Shown: positions 34,246 to 44,249 of the stretch, piece after piece | How the letters are laid out: each line of letters opens with the position of its first letter | How positions within the stretch are numbered: position 1 is the stretch's first letter | NCBI GenBank assembly: GCA_029721435.1 | Contig: CM056583.1 | Coordinates: 74,403,120-74,467,119 of the forward strand | DNA from: Gymnothorax reevesii | Taxonomy: Eukaryota; Chordata; Actinopteri; Anguilliformes; Muraenidae | Length of the DNA stretch: 64,000 nt | Direction of reading: 5' to 3' | Notes under the pieces: model-generated | Databases searched by the model: none | What the model saw: the letters and a program-made list of their open reading frames with translations, nothing else | What the model was told of the DNA's origin: nothing | Translations under genes and position numbers: made by a program

Positions 34246-34259
34246 TACAGATGCAACAG

Positions 34260-35455
34260 GGACAGGATTTTCAAGTGACATTTATAAAGCTCGAGCACAG
34301 AAAACTCCTCACGAAGACAAGAAAGTATGTAACTGCGTGCATTGAGCTAAGATGTAATGCAATGTATGCGCACTATAACGAAAGGGTCTAAAATGGCGCC
34401 CAAATCCAAGATGGCTAAATTCTGTGTATTAATGGCTCTGACGCATGCCTGCTCTCTGAAAAGCCACATGTAGAGTGCTGGACTTCGTACACTGTTCATT
34501 CGATCGGATTCAGATACTTCAAAAATAAAAATATAGCGAGTTTATAGTCATTATACAATGTCATCTCCAACATGGTAAGGTAGGCAGCTGAAAAGCAGCG
34601 ACTATGTCCAAATATGTATGAACTTGATAGCACATTTATTTGAATAGTCTGGCTTACAAAATGACAGGGACTCATAGGTGAATCATTTACATGAAATGAT
34701 CAGATCTTCTGAGGATAAAATAGACGCTGATGCCAGGAATATCACCAGATCATGTCGTGGTTTTGTCCCTTTAGTGGAGAGCAGAGAAAGGTGGTCGCCT
34801 TCACAGAGGTGGTGGTCATTACACTCACTTTTGGGACTTTCAAGGCAATGTAATTATTGGCATCATAACTTCTTAATCTTTTGGGCAAACTTCCGGAACT
34901 TTCTTCCAGAAAAAAGCCAATAGGACATATCCCAAGAATGGTTATTAAATTATTTCTATCAGTACCGAACAGTACAATACAAATATTATCATGAAATCTG
35001 TTGCATGACCCAAAGAGTATTGTATAATACGTCTAAGGCCAAGCAAATAAGGCAATCGCTTATGACCTAAATTTAAGAGGGCCTTTGTGTAAAATCTTTA
35101 TTGACTAAAACAGAAAGGTTTCAGACGTGGACTACAAGTTGGTACTAGCACAGGATAGTGGAATTCCAGTAACATGGTCTTTGGAAAAAAACAGAAAAAC
35201 TGCCATTAAACAGCTGTTCTTTGAGCAGTCTAGTACAACTTGTTTATGGTTCAATGTCTTTTCCCATGTGCACAAAAACAAACTGATACATGATAAGCAT
35301 AGGAAAGACCATTAAATTATCGCAGCTTTCAATTTGTTTTTCCACATTCAGCAGAATAGCCGATAATCATCAGATAAGACTGACAGCAGGACAGAAATGT
35401 CATTTTGGTCAAGCTAAAATGGACTTTCATACAACTCAGAGGTTAAGTCAACATA
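34260..35455. other. Intronic sequence, nothing recognised
   Basis: No transposon ends or coding region identified. A short AAAATGGCGCCC/AAGATGGC stretch near 34390 may belong to a repeat. Confidence 0.35.
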
Positions 35456-35464
35456 TAAAGCTGA

Positions 35465-36075
35465 GTACAGTGGGCTCCAAAATTAATGGTACCCCTGACT
35501 GGCAAAGCACAAAAAATTCTAAGAAAATATATATTAATTAGTGGGGCAGATTAAGCCAATATTCCATAAGAATCTATCACTTGGTGACACAAGCACCAAA
35601 TTTGGCACAAATGATGTCCAGGAAGTACTTTTTAAGAAAAGTATGTTATCCAGCTGAAAATCCAAGATGGTCGTCAGTTTTCAAGATGGCCGCCTCATCA
35701 AGTGCAAAAAAATGGTTTTAACACAAAAATGTGTTAAATTTAATTATGTAAATTTATTAACCATAGAATTTCATGGTGTGCAATAGTATAATAAATGTTG
35801 CTTATACATTTCCACGCAGGATATGTTTATTGACAGCAAAATGTAGCAGATTTTATATCTTTAGAGCTAATATTTAGAGATACATGATCAGTTGAATTTG
35901 AATCTTTGCTGAAGACCTTGATTAGTATCCTTGATTAGTAGACCCCACGGAAATTGAAAAACACTCAAAAATCCATATTCAGGCAACGGAGTTAATTAGC
36001 AAAATACAGAAATTTCGGTATTCGGATGCGAAAGGGTTAATTATGCTTGGGGTGCCAGAATTTGGTAATAATGGC
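35465..36075. mobile_element. Tc1-like terminal fragments around another repeat
   Basis: CAGTGGGCTCCAAAATTAAT at 35468 and TTGGGGTGCCAGAATTTGGT near 36050 look like the two inverted ends of a Tc1-like element. The interior (about 35530-36010) holds CCAAGATGGTCGTC and AAGATGGCCGCC words from a different repeat. The coding region is lost. The arid3c exon begins about 360 bp away. Confidence 0.5.
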
Positions 36076-36366
36076 TTCTCAGTAGCTAAAATATGCTCAG
36101 AACCTCTTTGACATTATAAAACAAAAAACAGAACTGTTCCCAAGATTTCAGTACTTGTCCATAGCATGTTTCCAAAAATATGGTGTCTGTCAACCATGTC
36201 AGAAAGACCAATAATATGACATAGTACAGCTATTTTGAGTGAGTTTGAAAAATTCCTATTAATAATTATATGTCAGTACTTACAGTTGCCAGCTTACTCT
36301 AGCTAGTCCAACCCACCAGCCCACCAAATCACAAATAAAAATAATCTCAGAGTGGGGGAGACTCAC

Positions 36367-36439
36367 CTCTTTTCTGCATAAAGCTGAAGAGATCATCTAG
36401 AAACTCCTTCCGCTTTCCATCATCATCCAGCTCATACAA
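36367..36439 (-). CDS. arid3c: arid3c internal exon: start of the ARID domain (helix 1)
   Basis: This 73-bp exon begins after a minus-strand acceptor (ttcatttcag) and ends at a consensus donor (AAAGAG|gtgagt). It encodes LYELDDDGKRKEFLDDLFSF followed by MQKR, the start of the ARID (AT-rich interaction) domain found in ARID3A/B/C. These proteins are nuclear DNA-binding factors that recognise AT-rich sites. The exon starts in phase 0 and ends in phase 1; its last G joins GG of the exon at 19124 to make the Gly of RGTPVNR. In relatives the preceding exon ends just before this Leu with an EQFKQ-like sequence. I found no such exon between 36.4 and 64 kb, so the acidic N-terminus and start codon should lie beyond the window. 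The family is certain. The choice of paralogue rests on the later exons. Confidence 0.95.
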
Positions 36440-37580
36440 CTGAAATGAAATACACAAAATGCATCTGTTTAAGCTAATCTTCCTCTTTGGCAAACGTTGA
36501 TGTATTTCTGCATATAAACTATACAATTCAAGCCAGTACATTGCTTGAAAATTTTTCCCTTCCATATGGTAATATTTGAATAATTCACTGGGCTTTCAAG
36601 CCAGCAGGACTGGAAGATCACCCATTAAACAATGCCAGTGTATAAATATGACATCCCTCCTTAAGGCCAGTGATGACAGAGCAAGCAATTTATCATAGGA
36701 TCAATGTATGCTGCTTTGCTTTCAACGGAAAATATATATTCAGTTTCCACATGAATTCAAAAGACAACATACACTACAAAAAGTGATATAGAAAACATAA
36801 TTGATGTTGGATTCATATGATGCAGCAAACAGAGGTATTATAGACAAGACTGCTTGACATCAGTATATAAAGGACAGATGTCAACAGCTGGCCCCAATAA
36901 TAACAAGTTTCATCTGCATATTTCTACACATGCAATAACAGAATTCTGACATGACATGTCTTGGTTCTTAACGGCGTTTGATGCCATTAAGGCTATTTTC
37001 TTTCCAGACATGCAGCGAAAAGGCACATTAGTTATCACACTTGAACTGATAAAGACATCATTGAAGACCCTGAGACCTTTGTCAACAAGAACATGCAGAC
37101 ATAAAACACTGTACTTTCAACAATCATGCATTACTCAGTGTTCACTTCCGATGACTCACTGACCATGTTAACGGGTCTTCTGATCAATATAGGAAAAACA
37201 GGGCGATGACCTTTGAAAATGCTGAGCAGAGGAAACAAGGCCCCAGAGATGATAACCATTCATTTAGCACATCACCAATCCAATGGAGCCAAAAGTCTTC
37301 AATAACAGAGAAGCAGAAGGCTTTTGAGGCTTGTTCAGAACATCAACAGTGAAGCAATTTTGGGAGCCTTGGTATGTTGATATGCAGTGTCTATGGCGGT
37401 CAAAGATATGTGTCCAACGACACCAACCATTCCTAATTACAGATAACATGATGTAACAGCTGGGGCCATTTCCATGACATGCCAGGACTGAACAGAAATA
37501 GAGAGTGGCTATACTTAAGGAACAGTATGCAGTCAGAGACAATTGGTCATAGAGGACAACAGGGGCGATCCTAGTGTATT
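36440..37580. other. Start of the large arid3c intron, nothing recognised
   Basis: It directly precedes the exon at 36439 on the minus strand. No upstream ARID3 exon (an EQFKQ-type end) is visible. Confidence 0.5.
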
Positions 37581-37599
37581 TGACGCCCAAGGGAATTGT

Positions 37600-37810
37600 A
37601 CTCCAAAACTAGGGGTTGGGAACCCTGCTCCTGTACAGCCATGCATGCATGTTTTAGACATCTCACTGGTCTAACGCCTCGGATTCAAAAGTTTGAAGGT
37701 TGTCAAGGGCTTGATACTGAGGCTGAATCAGGTTTGTTGGAGAAGTGAGGCATCTAAAACACGTGAGGCTATGGCTCTCCACGGGCAGGCTTTTATTCCC
37801 CTGCCCTAGA
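37600..37810. repeat. Interspersed fish repeat
   Basis: Words such as GGGAACCCTGCTCCTGTACA, GCATGTTTTAGACATCTC and CTAACGCCTCGGATTCAAA form a recurrent teleost repeat. The same block recurs in the tail of the next SINE (about 38140-38230), so two copies lie within 0.6 kb. Confidence 0.6.
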
Positions 37811-37955
37811 CCAGTGGCAACACAAGTATGACAGCATTTATGACATATTTTTCATTCCCCTTTATTCTGCACATTTCTGACAGTACACAGTGTAATCATA
37901 CAAACACGAATATCAGGAACTAAATTCTTTAAATAAATAATTGACAACTTAATTA

Positions 37956-38235
37956 GGCGGCACAGTGGCGCAGCGGTTAACACAATGGTAGTACTGTTGC
38001 TCCACAATAAGGATGTTCCGAGTTCGATTCCCAGCTGGACAGGACCTTTCTGCATGGAATTTTCATGTTACCCCCTCAAACTAATGGGTTTCCCCCACCC
38101 TAAAAGACATGCCCTGTCACATGCCCTACATGCTGCTAGACAGCCACAGTCCTGCATGTTCTAGATGTCCCTCTTCTCTCTAACGCCTGATTTAAATGAT
38201 TGAAGGTCATCAAGGGGTTGATAATAAGGCAGTTG
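37956..38235 (+). mobile_element. tRNA-derived SINE
   Basis: The head GGCGGCACAGTGGCGCAGCG is a pol III A-box region, and AGTTCGATTCC (38021-38031) is the B box. A body typical of fish SINEs follows (TTTCTGCATGGAATTTTCAT), then a unit shared with the 37.6-kb repeat. The 3' end is not a clean A tail. Confidence 0.85.
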
Positions 38236-38239
38236 TTTT

Positions 38240-38385
38240 TATTACATTGAACTGATTAAATTCAAAGTCAATGCAAAGATGCAAATAGACGTGTGTATTC
38301 ACGTCTTTGCATTGACTTTGAATGTAATCTGCTGTGCAAAAAATTTGTTTCGCGTCCAGTGTGAAAGGGGCTTAATACTATTATT
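38240..38385. mobile_element. Truncated MITE with palindromic core
   Basis: ATTCAAAGTCAATGCAAAGA is followed by its inverse (TCTTTGCATTGACTTTGAAT) at 38309-38328, with a short loop containing CACG/CGTG. A terminal-like CGCGTCCAGTGTGAAAGG (from about 38351) lies on the right. Only one end of the element seems present. Confidence 0.6.
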
Positions 38386-38849
38386 GTCACTTAGGTTTTA
38401 TCGTTTTTAGTGGGGGAAAGGAATACAGCCTGATTGCTACAATCTCGTACTGAGTTAAACTCACATATTGAAAATAAATGTGAAACATATCTTGCATTGT
38501 TGTCCATGCATGTTAGTCCCAAAATTTTATCCAGCAACAGGGTGCAATAATAGGAACACGCTATCCATTGTTTCTCTTCCCAATGATGCAGGCAGAAGAA
38601 ATAAATGAGTAACCGTTGTATTTCATTCCAGCTTCATAAGTTTGAATGATCTGAAGTAGTTTAGTTTTGAAATTCCATTCAAGCTCGCTAATGGTAATAA
38701 TTCGCGAATGCCCTAGCTAGCCAGCTAACTCATATTCACAATGCTTAATACAGACGTAAGCGGTGCAAAAAACATGCCTGAAGCAGCATAGAAAAATGCA
38801 ACATTAACGCATCATGCAGATGTAGGACAGAGGCTTCTTTATTCCAACA

Positions 38850-39150
38850 CATGGGCTGTGTAAAACCCACTCACGGATTCTCTCCTCCCTCTCTGCCACT
38901 TGCGCCGGCTGGAGGGACAGAGGAGTACTTACGCCGAGCTGCGCGGGGCACGAAATTGCAAAATACGCCTGGATACACCCCGTTGGCGAGGTGCTCCCCC
39001 CATTCGCCGCGCCTGGTCAACGAATTTAGAGCCCAATGTTGTAGGCATGATAGCTTTAATTGACAGCAGTTTCCCCCTAACATTACCCCTTCCAAGGGTA
39101 AGTGAGGGTGAGCCCCTGGCAGACAAAGGTGGCCAGTACAAAGGAGTCAT
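38850..39150. other. GC- and CpG-rich island, identity unknown
   Basis: This is locally much richer in G+C than its surroundings, with many CpGs (GCCGAGCTGCGCGGGGCACG, CCATTCGCCGCGCC). Open frames on both strands overlap and show no recognisable domain. It could be a CpG-rich regulatory site or a fragment of a mobile element. Confidence 0.35.
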
Positions 39151-39159
39151 GGCTTGATC

Positions 39160-41600
39160 CAGGATTTTTGTTAATGGATATTACCATTTTGATAATGCAC
39201 TCTTAAAATAACAGCCAAATGACTCCTCTCTGACAGCAGACCTGGATTTTGTTTGTCGTTTGCGCACGTGCTTTCTGCTGCGTCAAGATAACAATACGCC
39301 AACAACTGCAGCTTGACCACACCTCATTTTAAGACCAACATGCGCATGCGTATTCAGATGGGTGCAAGTAAATTTAAGCAATGTGGGCGCCAGATGGGGA
39401 AATGACCACGGCGTCAGTCTGAAACAAGCGAAGACACTTGCGTTGTGCTGTGCTCCACTTTGCACTGGGTGTATGATAGAGGCCATACTGTCATTATTAA
39501 GGTACGATGTTGAATACATTTATTAACTTTGGCAAAATGTTTTGTTGACAAAAGTATGCAATTATCAACACAAATGATTATTTCCTTTAAGGTTCTAATA
39601 CATTCTAGTAGAAAGTATTTATCTAGTATTTCTGGTAGAAATATTAGAAAGGAGTGAGAACAATTTTACAAATATATTATTAAAGGCCATACTAAAGCAT
39701 TGAAGAGGTATTTTTGCACAAATTGTTTTGGGAATAATGACTCAGTATGTTCCTCATTGAGATTAGTGTATGCAAATGAAACACTGGCACAGTATTACCC
39801 TCGACTTTTATTCGATGGTTCTGATCTCGAACATCTTTGCTTTATTGTCCACAGTTAAGAATGGGAACCGTGAGACCCAGTAGCCCTGAATAACTGCATA
39901 GCTTTTCCACCGGAGACCAGTTCTGAAACAAGCGTCTAGTAACTCGCATTGCGTTCAAAGGCTATAAAGATGAAGACTTTAGTTTCGAAGTAATAGCTCC
40001 ATGAGCAAATTAAGTTCATACTGAAAACACAAAAGCAAACACAATAAAATATCCCCTGATACTTGTTTACAGTATTTTCAGATGCTCTTTACAGCCTCAT
40101 CACAAGCAGGGGAGTGAAAGCTGACCTGCGTACTGTCCATGCTGCCATAGAAGTATTCAGCAACAAACTTCAGCTGTGCAGTTTATACGGCTTTATACAG
40201 CTGACGTGGCCATGTGTTGTTCGTGCCATCTTAAAATATGTAAAAAAAAAAAAATGGCACAAAACGAACTTTTTAAGTTTAATTTGGTGCAAAACTAACA
40301 TGTTTACAGGAAGGAATTGCAAAAAGGAGTCAATTTCAAGCAGCTATTTATGCAGTTTGACAAAGTAAACAGTCAGAAGCCCCAGAGCTTCATAGCATAA
40401 TCTCGTCTAAAAGGACTGGACTCCTTCCCTGTCCTTTGGAAAATGTGTAATGTTTACTTCAAAACCCCAAGGCCTCCTCTTTAATTTTCATTGCATGAAC
40501 ACGTCAATCTGCAGCACCGTCATTACAAATAAGGTTTAAGCAAGAAACAAAGAAAAAAAACAGGTGTTGCCATTAAGATGTGTCTCGACTCAGGCATTCA
40601 TGCTCCCAATTTAATTGGCACCTATGAAGTTCCTCTTTAAAATTGCTATAATTTTGAATAAAATCTCACCTGATCATCTGTTAATCACCACACTTGTGAC
40701 TGAGGTAGCCTTCTTTCACAGAACAAAAAGAGCTAGACAATAATGGCCAATGTGCTTGACTGACTGCCAGACTGGCTGGTACACTATGTACGTAAATGTG
40801 TACATTCGGGGCAATGCATGCATGCATGCAAGTCTTTGTACCGCCCTGCTAACTCAGCCTGCAAAGTGGTGCAGCATTATGGAAGAGAAGCCAGAATTAT
40901 TTTGTGCCAAAAGTAACATTGGCTTCACTTCTAGGGTACCTGTGCAAATGTAGATAAAAATGTATTAATTTCTCAGTGAACAATGGACTTGTAAATGGAG
41001 TTCGCTTCAGACTGCCTTATTTTAAGTTAGCCAACCCCAGACAACTAAATGCTGAGTTTGAGTGTTGGCCTGGGGGTGTGGATCAGTGCAAAGGCTGCTT
41101 GTAGCAAGCAGTTTGCTTATGCTTGCCAGGCAAAGCTAATTAAATTGTAAAATCTCCCAGGTGAAATGAATAAAATCATCAGTATTCAGAAGTGCATATG
41201 CATTTATGGTTGCTGACTTGAATTCCTGCAATGTAGAAGGCGATGATAGCATACAGTGTCAGCGAATTCAGTAAACTTCTGTTTTCAAAATAATAATAAT
41301 AATTTATATATTATTATTTATTGATTTCATATGGTGTGTTTGCATTTTGAGTAACTCTGACTTTACTTCTATGATTCCTGGGCATATGTGTATAGCGTAT
41401 ATAATATATTTCCCATCAAAAAAAGTTGCCGTTCGCATTTACAGTAAATAAGTGAATACCCAAGAGCCTATGACTGAATCATTAGTTTAGAAATGAATAT
41501 ATCTCAGTCAGCGATAATTCATTTAATTCTGACCGATTCAGTGCAAAACTTCTCATTTCTTAAACAACCATGTCAGAAAGTGTATCTCATGGTTGTTTAA
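39160..41600. other. Repeat-poor intron stretch
   Basis: There is little recognisable mobile sequence. Around 40480-40720 and 41100-41240 the sequence has a complex, TAAT-rich texture like conserved noncoding elements. No coding gene was found. Confidence 0.35.
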
Positions 41601-41607
41601 GTAATGA

Positions 41608-41765
41608 TACTGGCCCTCATTTATCAAACTTGCATACACCAAAAAAATGGGTGTACGTCAAATCTTCTGCAAGAATCGGCATTTATCAATCTGAACGTGA
41701 GCGAACGGTCCGCAAAAATCTCACGCAAGCTCTGACCAGGTGTACGCAAATCTGAAAACAGCGAA
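41608..41765. repeat. Fragment of a CTCATTTATCAAA-type DNA transposon
   Basis: GGCCCTCATTTATCAAACTT and a run of GTACGCAAATCT-like words match the end of a common fish DNA repeat. No opposite terminus was seen. Confidence 0.5.
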
Positions 41766-42189
41766 TAACATGCAGGAACAAGTGCAGCTGTCAAAATGAG
41801 TAATAAACCATATGCAGCGATGCGGATGTCATGCTGTTGTTGTTCTTATTAGTAAAATAAATAAATAGACTAAATAAATTAATGAATAAATAAATGAAGA
41901 AAAGCAGGTTGTTTCCTGTGGAGGACTAAATGTGCCAAAATTAAATAAATAAATTCATCATTCAATAATTAATTAAATGTGTCATTAATTAATTAAAATA
42001 CCAATTCATTTTATGTAAAAAATATATATATTATTTCAGTATTTAATTATTTAATGGTCCTGTGTTGCAGTGCTTCATGAATTTATTTTATCTGTCAACC
42101 TCACCAAGTGAGTGGGCGGATCCTAACACCTGATTGGTTACCCTGCACATCAATCAAGGCATATAAGTCTTACAAAAGGAATGAAATGC

Positions 42190-43230
42190 TTCGCTTTAAG
42201 TGTGTCCAAAATGTTTAGCTTTGGACACACTTAAAATAAGTGTCTCAAGAGGGCCAAATGATTGGCCAGCATCAAGCTAACAATACAGTTAAAGAAATTG
42301 CTGAAATCACAAGAATTAGGTCATGAATAGTTCAACAGTTTATTAAAACCTGGAAGGATAGTGGGAAACTGTCAACCTCATGAAAGAAATCGATTGACAA
42401 GAAATCATGACTGATCCTGATTGGTCATCACTAAAATGCTCAGCGCGGTCTCATCAATAAAAAAAATTTTTTTTAAATTTAAAATCAACAGTAGAGCTCA
42501 TGGCTATGTTTAATCATCAACCACACGCATGATGCGACAATAACTCAGAGCATTGGGATTAACCAGCTTCGGGGCCACAAAAAGCCTCTTGTTAGTGAGG
42601 CTAATTGGGGAAAAAATGATTTCAATTTGCAAGGAAGCATAAAGATTGGACAGAGGAGCAATTGAAAAGGGTCACAAAGTCTAATGACTCCAGATTTACC
42701 CTATTCCAGAGTAATGGGCACGTCAGCGTAAGAAAGGAAGCCCATAAAACGATGCATACGTCATGAGTACTGCCCACTTTACAAGCCTCCGGGGGCAGTG
42801 TTATCAACTGGGATTGCTTCAACTGGTCAGATCTAGCCTCAGCACTGCTCAGCAGCAATAAAATGAATTCAGCAGACTGTGAAAATATACTGAATGACCA
42901 GTAACCCAACAATGGACTTTTTAATCCATGAGGCACAGGCATATTCCAGAATGACAATGCCAAGATTCATTGGGCTCATATTGTGAAGGAGTGGTTCAAA
43001 GAGCATGAGGGATCATTTTCACACATAAAATGGCCACCTCAAAGTCCGGACCTTAACCAAATGAAAGTCTTTGGAATGTGCTGGAAAAGGTTCAACAAAG
43101 CGATTTGACTCACCCATGTTCAATTCAATATCTCGGCCAAAAAGGAATGCTAATCTCGTCTGAAAAAAATTGTTGCAACATTGTATAAGCTAGTCGGAGC
43201 AATACCACAACGATTGTGCAGCTTAATTGT
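42190..43230 (+). pseudogene. Degraded Tc1-like transposon
   Basis: Plus-strand fragments are recognisable: CAATACAGTTAAAGAAATTG (helix-turn-helix region), TTGGACAGAGGAGCAATTGA, TTCCAGAATGACAATGCCAA (second catalytic region, QNDNAK) and CCACCTCAAAGTCCGGACCT (PPQSPDLN). A 15-bp perfect inverted repeat with 9-nt loop (42196-42234) sits at the 5' side. Many stops and indels are present. A SINE is inserted in its 3' end. Confidence 0.8.
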
Positions 43231-43247
43231 GTTAAACTCATTAGTTG

Positions 43248-43452
43248 AGGTACCCCGGTGGCTCATCGGTTTAAGCGCGAGTACCATAAAGGCTGTGTCC
43301 TTCCTGCAGCGACCTGGGTTCGATTCCGGCTCTGGTCATTTGCCGCATATCTACCCCAATTCTTCTCCCCACCTTTCCTGTCTCTCTACACTGTACAACT
43401 ATCACAAAATAAAAGGAAACATTCCCAAAAATATATATATTAAAAAAAAAAA
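43248..43452 (+). mobile_element. tRNA-derived SINE with target duplication
   Basis: The A-box region (GGTGGCTCATCGGTTTAAGC) and B box (GGTTCGATTCC, 43317-43327) are followed by a body (TGTCTCTCTACACTGTACAA) and an A-rich end. A 13-bp target duplication flanks it with one mismatch: AACTCATTAGTTG (43235-43247) and AACTCGTTAGTTG (43453-43465). It is inserted in the Tc1 remnant. Confidence 0.93.
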
Positions 43453-43469
43453 AACTCGTTAGTTGGTGC

Positions 43470-44240
43470 CACATTTCAACCATTGCCAAACTTCCTCATG
43501 CGCCACAGCACACCCATGTGAAGACTCTATCTGTGACGTCATTGTAAATATGTCCAGTTTTCTTACAACTTCCACAGTTAAAACCATGTGGAACTGCCCA
43601 CATGCAGCCAAAAACATGAGGTAGTCCCTCTCAAATACTTCGGTTAATTCCTTTACCATGATAATATACAGAAGTAGAACTAAGACAGCATACATGACTT
43701 ATGTTTCCTTGTTATCTATAATGGAACTAGCACATGTGAATAGTGCTTGCTCCAGGGATGGATATACATGACAAATGTACAGTATACACGGCTCTCATCT
43801 CCTGGTGCGTAAAGCCTATATAGAATTACCCTGACTGCTTATGGGATAATTTATAAGAGCTGAAATGTGATCCTGGTTGCTGACTGAATGAGTCTGAGAA
43901 TAAACTGAAATCTGACCTATAACTATAACAACCACACTGTATATCTTGCCTCCTCAGATATTCTCAAAGCCTGTAACAAGAACCCTGACTAGCAAGTCCA
44001 CAACAAATTGTTAACTCAGAGAGGAATTCAGTACTCTCAACACAATCTTAAGAAACAGAAATGAGATATGATCTGTCTGTGCTACTCTGGCAAAATTGAC
44101 ATAAATTATGCACCGATAGTAAAAAAAAAAAAAAAATCTAAATATGAAGTATTCACTGCACAAACTGTGCACTGAAAGATAAGGTGTGCACACCTGACAT
44201 TGAACTTTTATGCATTAGCCTAAGGCCGTTTCATATACCT
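43470..44240. other. Intronic sequence, nothing recognised
   Basis: No element ends or coding region. Minus-strand open frames are short and unsupported. Confidence 0.4.
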
Positions 44241-44249
44241 ATAGAGTAT

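Noticed and set aside
37956..38035. Functional tRNA gene
   Set aside because: A and B boxes are present, but the sequence does not form a full cloverleaf and continues into a SINE body. The same holds for 43248 and 62631.
38851..39157. Possible first exon of arid3c in the CpG-rich island
   Set aside because: The minus-strand frames show no acidic N-terminus, no EQFKQ-type end and no consensus donor with the needed phase.
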